DNA of 32,261 nucleotides from a virus, in IMG/VR virus record IMGVR_UViG_3300020185_000160, positions 1 through 32,261 of that record, one strand, 5' to 3'. How positions within the stretch are numbered: the first letter of the stretch is position 1; every line of letters starts with the position of its first letter. Both the position numbers and the translations under genes were made by a program. Shown piece by piece: positions 1 through 8,360 of this stretch. Under the pieces are notes generated by a model, which ran no database searches, was not told where the DNA came from, and worked only from the letters and a program-made list of their open reading frames with translations.

Positions 1-5
1 GGCGG

Positions 6-25
6 CTTAACTTAACTTAACTTAA
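6..25. repeat. four tandem CTTAA pentamers
   Basis: CTTAA is repeated four times without interruption, ending directly at the AAGGAG ribosome site of the first gene. Because the unit is 5 bp, TAA occurs in all three plus-strand frames, so any gene reading in from the left must stop here. The array could vary in length by slippage. Confidence 0.8.
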
Positions 26-37
26 AAGGAGATCACG

Positions 38-256
38 ATGGCCGAAGATAAAAAGGTAATCACGATCAACGATGTTGACTACACAGAAGACCAGCTAACC
101 GATCAGCAGAAAGTGATGATTAACCATATCAACTCCCTACAACAGAAGATCAACTCGGCCCAGTTTAACTTGGATCAGTTGATGGTCGGCAAGGATGCTT
201 TTGTAAACATGCTGACGGCTTCACTTGAAGCACCAGCGGAAGACGAAGCTGAATAG
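38..256 (+). CDS. small DUF6447-like phage protein
   Basis: A 72-residue acidic protein. An N-terminal strand-like stretch (KVITINDVDY) is followed by a helix rich in Leu, Gln and Asn with coiled-coil character (about residues 20-60) and an acidic tail. This arrangement matches the DUF6447-type small proteins of marine phages, whose function is not known. The start is fixed by AAAGGAG eight bases upstream. It lies between the adaptor gene implied at the far end of the window and the nozzle-like gene, so a small virion-assembly role is possible but not shown. A strong terminator follows. Confidence 0.75.
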   Translation: MAEDKKVITINDVDYTEDQLTDQQKVMINHINSLQQKINSAQFNLDQLMVGKDAFVNMLTASLEAPAEDEAE

Positions 257-277
257 CTCGCACAACATAACGCAACT

Positions 278-300
278 GGCCAGCTATATGCTGGCCTTTT
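278..300 (+). terminator. rho-independent terminator
   Basis: GGCCAGC, loop TATAT, GCTGGCC, then TTTT: a perfect 7-bp GC-rich stem with a short U-run. It would reduce read-through from the small gene at 38-256 into the tail gene at 356. Confidence 0.8.
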
Positions 301-355
301 GCATATTTGGTACAATGTGCTATATTGGCCGCAATGCGTTTTCCGAGAGGCGACA

Positions 356-1837
356 ATGGCTTTAATTGATCTAAACATTCCAGCTGGCGTCTATCGCAAC
401 GGCACTGACTTGCAGAGCATGGGCCGTTGGCGTGATGCAAGCCTCATTCGCTGGCATGACGGCGTTATGCGTCCGGTAGGTGGGTGGCGCACGCGCAACA
501 ACAACGCTGCAAACGCAAGCATACGCGGCATGACCACTTGGATCACAAATAGCAGCGACCGCTGGATTGCCGCTGGCACATACAACAAACTTTATACTTG
601 GGCCGAGACTGGCACTCAGTATGACATTACCCCGGTTGGCTTAACTGCTGGTCGTGAGGACGCAATATCCTTCACAGGCTACGGCGGCGCGGAGTTTGGC
701 GCATACGCATACGGCATTGCCCGGCCTGACACAGTTCGCATCCAGCCAGCGACCAGCTGGGACTTGGAAACGTGGGGCGAATACTTGCTGGCGTGCAACG
801 AGGACGATGGCAAGATTTACGAATGGCAACTTGGCACAGGTACGCCCGCTGCGGTTTTGTCTAACGCGCCGACAAGCAATCTTGGTTGCGTTGTAACTGA
901 GGAGCGTTTTTTGTTTGCGCTTGGCGCGGGCGGCAATCCTCGCAAGGTGCAGTGGTCTGACCGTGAGGATAACAATTCATGGACGCCAGCCGCTACAAAC
1001 GAGGCGGGTGATCTTGAGCTAAACACGTCTGGCGCATTGATGAAGGGCGTGACTGTTGCCGGTCAAACCTTGCTTTTGACAACGCGCGATGCCCACGTTG
1101 CCAACTACATTGGCCCGCCATACGTTTACGGCATTGAGCGCGTTGGCACGTCTTGCGGGCTTGCAGCAAAGCAGGCTGCCGTTGTTGTGGATGCGGGTGC
1201 ATTCTGGATGGGCGTTAATTCGTTTTACGTTTACACGGGCGGTCAGGTTCAGGAGTTACCCTGCGACGTGTCAGATTATGTTTTCAATGACATCAACCGT
1301 GGTCAAATCAGTAAAGCGTTTGGAATGTCCAATTCCATGTTTGGCGAGATTACTTGGTTTTACCCAAGCGCGGCGTCAACGGAAAACAATCGCTATGTGA
1401 CGTTTAATTACACAGAAAACACATGGTACATTGGCGAGCTGGCCCGCACAGCTGGCGTTGACCGCAGCGCATTCCGCCAGCCAATGATGGCTGACCCAGC
1501 GGATTACAAAATTTACGAGCATGAGATTGGCTTTGATTATGGCGCTTTGACACCTTACGCCGAGACGGGTCCGTTCCGCATTGGCGCTGGGGATCAAGTT
1601 ATGAGCGTGACTGAGCTTCTGCCGGATGAAAAGTCGCAAGGTGACGTAAATGCCGTCTTTAAGACGCGCTTTTACCCAAATGGCACTGAGCGGTCATACG
1701 GGCCTTACTCTATGAGCAACCCAACATCTGTGCGGTTTACCGGGCGTCAAGTGCGGATGCGCGTTGAGGGCCAGCGCTTGTCTGATTGGCGCGTTGGCAT
1801 TAATCGGCTTGAAGCTGTTGGCGGTGGCCGTCGATGA
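356..1837 (+). CDS. tail nozzle / DNA-stabilisation-like structural protein
   Basis: 493 residues. The ATG at 356 (MALIDLNIPAG) is preferred over an in-frame ATG at 299 because GAGAGG lies just upstream and the 299 codon lies at the foot of the terminator. The protein is rich in Trp, Gly and Tyr and is predicted all-beta. Short repeating segments (W-x-TRNN, GGNPRKVQWSDRED, WYIGELAR) suggest beta-propeller blades, as in P22 gp10-type tail nozzle proteins. It sits after the adaptor and before the fibre-like gene, the usual place for a nozzle. The fold is inferred from composition and context; no motif proves it. It overlaps the next gene by 4 bp. Confidence 0.6.
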   Translation: MALIDLNIPAGVYRNGTDLQSMGRWRDASLIRWHDGVMRPVGGWRTRNNNAANASIRGMTTWITNSSDRWIAAGTYNKLYTWAETGTQYDITPVGLTAGREDAISFTGYGGAEFGAYAYGIARPDTVRIQPATSWDLETWGEYLLACNEDDGKIYEWQLGTGTPAAVLSNAPTSNLGCVVTEERFLFALGAGGNPRKVQWSDREDNNSWTPAATNEAGDLELNTSGALMKGVTVAGQTLLLTTRDAHVANYIGPPYVYGIERVGTSCGLAAKQAAVVVDAGAFWMGVNSFYVYTGGQVQELPCDVSDYVFNDINRGQISKAFGMSNSMFGEITWFYPSAASTENNRYVTFNYTENTWYIGELARTAGVDRSAFRQPMMADPADYKIYEHEIGFDYGALTPYAETGPFRIGAGDQVMSVTELLPDEKSQGDVNAVFKTRFYPNGTERSYGPYSMSNPTSVRFTGRQVRMRVEGQRLSDWRVGINRLEAVGGGRR

Positions 1838-2493
1838 CGCAGCAAAACCGTCCACCAGAGCCGCGAGATAAGGACTGGCAGACGTGGGGTCGGCGCATGA
1901 TGTCGTACCTCTCGCAAACTCGTTCTGCGCTGGTTCAGCAGACTGGCGACGAAAGCGCTGCCGATGATGGCACGTTGATGTGGGACAGGGAAAACTTGTA
2001 TCCGGTTGTAAGCAAAAACGGCGCGTGGGTTCAAGTTGTGTTAGAGGACGGCAATGCCAGCGGCTCAATTACAACTGACCAAACAGCTGTTGCGATAAAC
2101 ACAGCGTACGCTTTAACGTACACTTTATCATCATCTGATGGCATTACTAGCGGCACACCAGCCTCGCGCTTGGTATTCGAGGAAGCTGGCGAGTACATGG
2201 TTAGCTTTTCGGCGCAGATTTCGTCCACATCCAGTTCAACTGTAAACTTCTGGTTTTGGCCTCGCGTCAACGGAGTTGACCTTGCTGGTTCGACTATGAA
2301 AAACGCTTTACATCAAAATGGCGCAACTCTTGTGGTTAGCCGATCTGCAATACTTGACCTTTCCGCTGGAGATTACTTGGAGGCCATGTGGGCCGTTGAC
2401 AGCACCAGCGGTTTTCTTGATGCAACTGCGGCAACGGCGTTTGCACCCGCAGCACCGGCGTCCACTATTGCAATAACGAGGCTGCATGGATGA
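1834..2493 (+). CDS. fibre or head-decoration protein with C1q/TNF-like domain
   Basis: 219 residues, starting within the stop of the upstream gene (ATGA). Residues 1-50 are polar and helical (DKDWQTWGRRMMSYLSQ). The rest is beta-rich: FEEAGEYMVSFSAQIS, then VNFWFWPRVNGV, then LSAGDYLEAMWAVDS, ending STIAITRL. This strand pattern is typical of the jelly-roll C1q/TNF-like heads found at the tips of phage fibres and on capsid decoration proteins. It likely forms a trimer on the virion surface. The N-terminal part would anchor it to the tail. The domain call is by pattern, without a search. Confidence 0.55.
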   Translation: MTQQNRPPEPRDKDWQTWGRRMMSYLSQTRSALVQQTGDESAADDGTLMWDRENLYPVVSKNGAWVQVVLEDGNASGSITTDQTAVAINTAYALTYTLSSSDGITSGTPASRLVFEEAGEYMVSFSAQISSTSSSTVNFWFWPRVNGVDLAGSTMKNALHQNGATLVVSRSAILDLSAGDYLEAMWAVDSTSGFLDATAATAFAPAAPASTIAITRLHG

Positions 2494-2852
2494 GTGAAGA
2501 ACTAACGCGCTGCAAGCCTTGGATTGAGGCAGCTTTAAGCTACAGCGGTGGCACTCATAACTTTGAGGATGTGGTTGTTGGCTTGCAAAAGGGTACGATG
2601 CAGTTGTGGCCAACGCCAAAGGGGTGCATAGTAACTGAAATCGTGGTATATCCGCGAAAGAAAGTTTTAAACGTGTTCCTTGGCGGCGGTGAATTGGAGC
2701 AAATTTTGGATATGCACAACGATGTGATAGAGTGGGCAAAAGCGCAAGGATGCGCGGCCCTAACCATGACTGGTCGCTTTGGCTGGAAAAAACCATTGGC
2801 GAAGCACGGTTGGAAGCCACTGCACACGTCCTATGTTAAGGAGTTTGAATAA
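2490..2852 (+). CDS. GNAT-like phage protein
   Basis: 120 residues, overlapping its neighbours by 4 bp and 1 bp. The segment from KGCIVTEIVVYPRKKVLNVFLGGG to the helix LDMHNDVIEWAKAQGC, then LTMTGRFGWKKPLAKHGWKPLHT, follows the strand-helix order of the GNAT acetyltransferase core. Similar short GNAT-like proteins occur in tail/internal-protein modules of marine podoviruses and T7-like phages. The canonical acetyl-CoA loop (Q/R-x-x-G-x-G/A) is not clear, so catalysis is doubtful and a structural or chaperone role is equally possible. Confidence 0.55.
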   Translation: MSEELTRCKPWIEAALSYSGGTHNFEDVVVGLQKGTMQLWPTPKGCIVTEIVVYPRKKVLNVFLGGGELEQILDMHNDVIEWAKAQGCAALTMTGRFGWKKPLAKHGWKPLHTSYVKEFE

Positions 2853-4474
2853 TGGGAAAAGGTGGATCAACCTCTTCAACAGTTGAAGTCCCAGAGTACA
2901 TTGAGGACGCGGCTCGGCGCAATCTAACCCAAGCTGACAAGATCTCAAAGTTGGGGTTTATTCCTGAGTATGGCCCAACCGTTGCTGCGTTTACTCCCTC
3001 GCAGGAAGCTGCGTTTCAAGGCACGGCACAAGCAGCTGGCGCTTTTGGCCTGCCCGGTGGCGGAATGTCAATGGAAGATATTTCTGGTGGTATGCCAGCG
3101 CCAACGACATACGCAGGCGGTGTGCGTGGTTATTCTGCTCTGCCAATTTATGAGCAAGCTCTTGAGGCCTTTGGGCAAGCCCGCCCCGGTCAAAAGCAAT
3201 ATATAGATAGCTTCTTTATTGACCCGTTCACAGGCGCTGCTGGCTCAAATATGCAAGCTCCAGTTGACTACACCGTAGCGTCTACTCCGGGTGATTTGGG
3301 TGGGATTGGCGCTGGTGGTGGAGGTGGTGTTGCTGGCGCTGGTGCTGGCGCTGGTGTTGCTACTGGTGGCATGGGTGCTGGAACGGCTAGTGGCTCAACT
3401 TTAACTAACGATGAAATAGCAGACTACAGCCAAATAATAGCTGACTCAGTCGGCCTTGACAGTTTTGACCCGACGCGCACAGCCGAGTCTCAAATGACGC
3501 CAGAGCAGTATGCTGCATATCAGTCTCAGTCTATGAGTAATCCAGCTCAGTTGGCTGCTGACAATATTTACATGAACAATCTCGGCAACGCAAACAGCAC
3601 CATTGTTGATACGGCTAAGGGTCTACTAAATATTGAGCCTTCCTTTGACAGCCCGTCTAGCGCAGGCTCATACGGTGGTTCTCTTGTTACTGGTGGATTA
3701 AGCGGCAATCTCACCGGAATTCCCGGGGTTGCCGGAAACATTGCTGATAACATATTAAGTAGCGCCGCGCCGGAATATGCAATAGGTCTGCAAGGCCAAA
3801 ACTTTGCCGAGTCTGGTGGGTCAACTTACGATCCAAACATGGCTATCACAAACCCAATGACAGGCAAGACGACAGCTGGCGGGTATGACTTTGATCCCAA
3901 TGCGTTTAGTTCTGATTACGGGAGCGCAAACTTTGGGTTTTCTGACTTAACTCCCGTGCCAGAGCCTGCTCCTGTTGGATTTACATCGCTTCCAAACACA
4001 GGCATGACCGCCATACCGGGTTACACTACTCCCTTACCTACAACCTTTGTAAATGATTACTCAGACCCAGCCACGTTGGCGAAATTCGAAGCAGACAGAG
4101 CGCCGGGTGGAATACATTACGAAAGCTCAGGCTCTCGAAGAAACGAACTAGCGGCAGCAGCGGCTGTGAAAGCCAAGGATGACGCATTGGCCCAAACCGT
4201 TGACACTTCAGAGGTTTTAAATCTAGCAAAAAGCAAAAATTCGGCTCAGCAATGGCTCAAAGAAAACGGTTATGGGAATTATGATAAAGATGATGCAACA
4301 GATGTTCTTCGGAGCAAAGTAGCTGACATTGAAAAGTCTCAATTACAGCAAGGCTTAAAAGACGGCGTTGTTATGGAAAATGACCGTTATAGCGTTTACG
4401 TTAATGGGCAATTAGTTTCCAGCGAAAAGAGATCAAGTGAGGCTAAGGCAAGACTCAAGGCGGCGACGAGTTAG
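2852..4474 (+). CDS. Gly/Ala-rich putative internal virion protein
   Basis: 540 residues; start overlaps the previous stop (TAATG) with AAGGAG upstream. The N-terminus (about 1-70) contains YIEDAARRN and the phrase GPTVAAFTPSQEAAFQ, which recurs in virion proteins of marine podoviruses. Residues about 140-185 are nearly pure Gly/Ala/Val and must be flexible. The last 110 residues are charged and helical (SAQQWLKENGYGNYDKDDATDVL). Its size and position in a row of large proteins before the portal suggest an ejected or internal virion protein. No enzyme motif was found. Confidence 0.5.
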   Translation: MGKGGSTSSTVEVPEYIEDAARRNLTQADKISKLGFIPEYGPTVAAFTPSQEAAFQGTAQAAGAFGLPGGGMSMEDISGGMPAPTTYAGGVRGYSALPIYEQALEAFGQARPGQKQYIDSFFIDPFTGAAGSNMQAPVDYTVASTPGDLGGIGAGGGGGVAGAGAGAGVATGGMGAGTASGSTLTNDEIADYSQIIADSVGLDSFDPTRTAESQMTPEQYAAYQSQSMSNPAQLAADNIYMNNLGNANSTIVDTAKGLLNIEPSFDSPSSAGSYGGSLVTGGLSGNLTGIPGVAGNIADNILSSAAPEYAIGLQGQNFAESGGSTYDPNMAITNPMTGKTTAGGYDFDPNAFSSDYGSANFGFSDLTPVPEPAPVGFTSLPNTGMTAIPGYTTPLPTTFVNDYSDPATLAKFEADRAPGGIHYESSGSRRNELAAAAAVKAKDDALAQTVDTSEVLNLAKSKNSAQQWLKENGYGNYDKDDATDVLRSKVADIEKSQLQQGLKDGVVMENDRYSVYVNGQLVSSEKRSSEAKARLKAATS

Positions 4475-4527
4475 CATAAACATGATGTATAAAACTTTAA
4501 TATCTTCAGCAAAGAAAGGCGTGTAAA

Positions 4528-5457
4528 ATGGCAGGACCAGCTCCAGCACCAACAATGGCGGCGCAGCCTACTGCACAGCCCAACGCAACATACCAGCCAG
4601 CTCCAATGGCTCCACAGCCGGGTTTCAACGTAAACCAAGCCGCTGCTGGGGCGTTGCAGGGGGCAATCGGCGGTACGCAGCGCGCAATGCAGGCTCCACT
4701 TCAAGTCGGAGCGTACGCAAACCCGTACACTAGCGAGGTTATTGACCGCACACAACAAGACATTGAGCGGCAACGTCAGATGGCAATGAACACGCTCGGC
4801 GCGCAGGCAACTGCGGCCAACGCATTCGGCGGGTCTCGCCAAGGTGTTGCTGAAGGCGTTATGGCTGGCGAGTATGGTCGCATGGCGGGCGACATGGCAG
4901 CGCAGCAGCGTCAGCAAAACTACAGCCAAGCGTTGCAGGCTGCGATGTCTGACCGTCAAGCTCGACTTGGCGCCGCGTCTCAGATGGGCCAACTTGGCCA
5001 GCAGGCATTTGGCACAAGCCAAGCAATTCAGCAGCAGCAAGCCCAGCAGGGTCTGTTGCAGCAGGGTATCCAGCAAGCGTTAATCGACGCGGCGAGACAG
5101 CAATACGCTGGCTACACTGGTGCGCCAGCGCAGTCGCTTCAAGCACCGCTAAGCGCGCTTGGCATTGCTCAGGAAGGCGGGGCTAAAACAATTACGGAAT
5201 CACAAAGCCCCGGCCTGCTTAGTTACTTGCAGACTATAGGGCAAATGTGCTGGGTGGCCCGTGAGGTTTACGGCGAGGATGATCCAAAATGGATGCAGTT
5301 CCGCGAGTGGGTTATCGGTTATTCACCAAACTGGTTTTACAACGCTTACAGCAAATATGGCGAAAGAGTGGCAAAAATTGTGGCAAAAGTGCCAGCACTT
5401 AAACTTGTCATTCGCCCGTTTATGGACGCTAAGCGCAAGGCAATGGGGTATAAGTAA
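4528..5457 (+). CDS. Gln/Ala-rich internal virion protein with conserved C-terminal domain
   Basis: 309 residues, with AAAGG upstream. Residues 1-45 are Pro/Ala/Gln-rich and probably disordered. Residues about 70-195 form a long Gln/Ala-rich helix. The last 70 residues form a separate compact domain: CWVAREVYGEDDPKWMQFREW, then a basic helical segment ending KAMGYK. This Cys-Trp...Arg-Glu-Val-Tyr-Gly ending is found at the C-termini of otherwise unrelated phage structural proteins. The protein is likely packed in or ejected from the virion. Role is inferred from architecture and neighbours. Confidence 0.5.
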   Translation: MAGPAPAPTMAAQPTAQPNATYQPAPMAPQPGFNVNQAAAGALQGAIGGTQRAMQAPLQVGAYANPYTSEVIDRTQQDIERQRQMAMNTLGAQATAANAFGGSRQGVAEGVMAGEYGRMAGDMAAQQRQQNYSQALQAAMSDRQARLGAASQMGQLGQQAFGTSQAIQQQQAQQGLLQQGIQQALIDAARQQYAGYTGAPAQSLQAPLSALGIAQEGGAKTITESQSPGLLSYLQTIGQMCWVAREVYGEDDPKWMQFREWVIGYSPNWFYNAYSKYGERVAKIVAKVPALKLVIRPFMDAKRKAMGYK

Positions 5458-6714
5458 ATGGTCATGAATCCGCAGCAGCCAAGTCAACCGCGTGGCGGTC
5501 TCCTAGGCTTATTCGACAAAGCAACAACGGTAAGTGAGGACACGGGCCTTAGCCCTTTCCAAAACTTTGCTGCGGCGCTTGACCCTTTAATTATGAAGGA
5601 CATGCGCATTGGCGCAGATATTCGCAAGCAAGGCGTTCAGCGCGTAGCAGACATGTCTCGAAACAAGACTGTTGCTATGCTTCGAGCGCAAGGTCGTGAC
5701 GATTTAGCCGATGCTGTGTTAAACCGCACGATTGGCGTTAAGGACGCGTTTAGCGTTATGCAGAGTGAGAAGGCTGCTGATTTGGCGTTTAGTCGTCAAA
5801 AGCAGCTAAAGCAAATGGGTACTGGCAGCAAAGTGGACTTGACCACCGACATGAAAAACTGGCTTCAGGTTAAATCCAGCAAGCCAGATTTAACCTTTGA
5901 GGGCTATCTGGCTCAATATAAATCACCCAAAGGCATTCAGAGCAAAGGCGTTTATAGGGACTCTGGAACAGGTGATATTATCGGTGAGGTCAACTTTGAC
6001 CCAGCCTCCGGCCAATACTTTCAGCTGGGGGAGAGCGGCGAGCGTAAAAATTTAGATATTACAAAGTATTCTCCTGTCTTGGATTCTACCTTTGGTCAAA
6101 CTGTTCCAAACTTTACTCAATTCAACAAACTTAGTGATGAATTAGCAACAGACCGATCCAGCATTAGAACCTTTGAGAAGTACATGCGCTCAATTGGAGA
6201 TACCAATGAGGGTTTAAATCGTTTGGCGGATCAATTCAGCGCAGGCGCTAAAACATTGCTTAGTGGTTACTTCGGTGATGAATATACAAAATTGTCGCCA
6301 TCTGAATTAAATACTAAAGTTGCGCAAGGGCTTTTACAGGGCTTGATAGGGCGGTCGCGTTTGGAGGTTGTCGGCGGTGGCGTTATGACCGAGCAAGACG
6401 CTTTAAGAATTATTCAGAACCTTGGTGGCGATGTAAATCTTCTTCAAAATAAAGAAGTTGTTGCAACTCAAATTAAAAATCTTCTTGAGCAGAAAATGGC
6501 GTCTTTTGACCGAAAGAAAAAGGTGCATGACAACGCTATTTTTCAAATCTACGGGTCTCAAGGATATGAGCCTATAGAGCCATACGAGATAGACATGAGC
6601 GTTTTTAATGCGTCTTCGACATCTTCAGGCAATGCAAGCGCAGCCTCTTCAAGCAATGGTAGGGAAAGGGTATGGGATCAATCCCTTAACAACGGACAGG
6701 GGGGGTTTAAATAA
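5458..6714 (+). CDS. putative internal virion / ejection protein
   Basis: 418 residues, starting immediately after the upstream stop. A second ATG lies two codons downstream, so the exact start is uncertain. Mostly helical and polar, with an N-terminal segment (NFAAALDPLIMKDMRIGADIRKQG) that recurs in phage internal proteins. The last 35 residues are Ser/Asn/Gly-rich and look disordered. There are no membrane segments or catalytic motifs. It is part of an unbroken string of overlapping structural genes up to the portal, which supports a virion role. Confidence 0.5.
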   Translation: MVMNPQQPSQPRGGLLGLFDKATTVSEDTGLSPFQNFAAALDPLIMKDMRIGADIRKQGVQRVADMSRNKTVAMLRAQGRDDLADAVLNRTIGVKDAFSVMQSEKAADLAFSRQKQLKQMGTGSKVDLTTDMKNWLQVKSSKPDLTFEGYLAQYKSPKGIQSKGVYRDSGTGDIIGEVNFDPASGQYFQLGESGERKNLDITKYSPVLDSTFGQTVPNFTQFNKLSDELATDRSSIRTFEKYMRSIGDTNEGLNRLADQFSAGAKTLLSGYFGDEYTKLSPSELNTKVAQGLLQGLIGRSRLEVVGGGVMTEQDALRIIQNLGGDVNLLQNKEVVATQIKNLLEQKMASFDRKKKVHDNAIFQIYGSQGYEPIEPYEIDMSVFNASSTSSGNASAASSSNGRERVWDQSLNNGQGGFK

Positions 6715-8360
6715 TGGTTGATGTAACGCTTCCGGACGGAACAATACTGCGAGACATACCCGACACTATGAGTGCGGCGGAGCAAGAGGCAGTGGTGCGT
6801 CAATATTTAGTAAACAATCCAGTATCACCCAAAGAAGGCAAAATAGACGCGTCTGGCGAATACACTGAAGAGGTCTCATACGGTGCTGGCTTGGCGCGGG
6901 CGGGGCTACAGGGTTTAAGTTTTGGGTTTGCTGATGAAATTGAAGCGTTTTTGCGCAAGGGCGACATGCCGTATGAAGAAAAGTTGGCTCAGGTCCGGCA
7001 AGCTATAGACCAGTTTTCAGAGCAAAATCCCGGCACAGCACTAACCGCAGAAATTGTTGGTTCACTTCCAACCGCACTTTTGGGTGGAGCTGGTTTGGCT
7101 AGAGCTGGCGTAACTGGCGCGGCAAAAGTTGCGGGCTTAGAAGGCGCGCTTTACGGCTTCGGCGCTGGAGAAGGCGGTGCGACTGAGCGTGCTAAGTCGG
7201 CAGCTATCGGCGGAACTGTTGGCGCGGTTACAGGTAAGGCGTCTGACTTTCTTTTTCCAAGATTAAATAAAGCCGCCAGCGAACTAAAAAAGAAAGGGGT
7301 TCGTTTGACCCCGGGGCAAAAGTTTGGCGGAAAAACAGCCGCGTTTGAGCAAAAGCTCACGTCCGTTCCTTTTGCCGGAGACGTTATTGCCGAGCAACAA
7401 GTAAGGGCAACTGCGGACTTTAATAGAGCTGCAATGGACAACGCATTAAAAGTATTAAATGAGTCTGGAACCAAAACGCGCGCAGCGTTGTCAATCTTGA
7501 AGTCGGGCCTAAAAGTTCCAAAGAATTTAAGCGGAAATGATGCTTTTGATTTTGCAAACAACGAAATTTCAAATGCTTACGATAAAATAATTCCAAAACT
7601 ATCAGCAAACTTTGACTCCGAGTTTGAAGACGAATTGCTTAAAATTCTTGTAAAAAGCGACGAGCTTGGGGATCAGGGAGCAAAGCAATTTTCAACAATA
7701 GTTAACAATATTATTGGCAAGACTGGTGATAGGCTTGTTTCGGGAAGGCAACTAAGCACTATAGATTCCGACCTTGGGGCTAGGGCTATAAATTTTTCCA
7801 CAAGCAATTCAGCATCTGAAAGGGAGTTGGGTACTGCATTGTTTAATGTTCAAAAGTTAGTTCGAGACAGTATGAACAGTGCAAACTCGGAAGTTGCCGA
7901 GCAATACAGAAATGTTCAAAACGCTTGGAAAACATTGCTTCCCGTCAGAACGGCAGTCGCCAATGCAACCGCTAAGAAAGGGGTGTTCACCCCAAAACAA
8001 CTTGCTCAAGCCTCTAAGACCATTGATAAGTCAAGTAAAAAGTTAAAAACAGCGAAGGGTCAAGGCGTTCAGCAGAAATTTGCACAAGAGGCAGAAGAGG
8101 TGCTTGGGCTGACAACAGCCGATCTTGGGACAGCTGACCGCGCAGCGCTCATGCTTTACTTAAATCAAGTTAAAAATAGGCCAGCGGCTTCTATCCTCGG
8201 CGGCCTAGGACTTACCGCCGCCTCTCAAGCAATTTATGGAAATCCTTTGGGGCGCGGCGCTTTAACTTCTGCCCTAGCTGCGCCCGGCTTATTGGGACGA
8301 CAGGGCGCTCCTGCTATTGGCGCAATGACGGGTCGAGCATTTGAAGAGGACCAGCAATAA
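6714..8360 (+). CDS. large internal virion / ejection protein
   Basis: 548 residues, start overlapping the previous stop. The N-terminus VTLPDGTILRDIPDTMSAAE resembles the small N-terminal domain seen in many T7-like internal virion proteins. It is followed by GLSFGFADEIEAFL, a recurrent phrase in the same proteins. Residues about 110-155 and 490-530 are Gly/Ala-rich and hydrophobic enough to insert in membranes; the middle is a long helical region. I infer a protein ejected with DNA that helps span the envelope. No lysozyme or protease motif is visible. Confidence 0.55.
   Translation: MVDVTLPDGTILRDIPDTMSAAEQEAVVRQYLVNNPVSPKEGKIDASGEYTEEVSYGAGLARAGLQGLSFGFADEIEAFLRKGDMPYEEKLAQVRQAIDQFSEQNPGTALTAEIVGSLPTALLGGAGLARAGVTGAAKVAGLEGALYGFGAGEGGATERAKSAAIGGTVGAVTGKASDFLFPRLNKAASELKKKGVRLTPGQKFGGKTAAFEQKLTSVPFAGDVIAEQQVRATADFNRAAMDNALKVLNESGTKTRAALSILKSGLKVPKNLSGNDAFDFANNEISNAYDKIIPKLSANFDSEFEDELLKILVKSDELGDQGAKQFSTIVNNIIGKTGDRLVSGRQLSTIDSDLGARAINFSTSNSASERELGTALFNVQKLVRDSMNSANSEVAEQYRNVQNAWKTLLPVRTAVANATAKKGVFTPKQLAQASKTIDKSSKKLKTAKGQGVQQKFAQEAEEVLGLTTADLGTADRAALMLYLNQVKNRPAASILGGLGLTAASQAIYGNPLGRGALTSALAAPGLLGRQGAPAIGAMTGRAFEEDQQ

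Noticed and set aside
4471-5076. 201-codon open frame on the minus strand
   Set aside because: It mirrors the Gln/Ala-rich gene on the plus strand; composition (Leu/Cys/Arg/His-rich) is that of an antisense shadow and no ribosome site is present.
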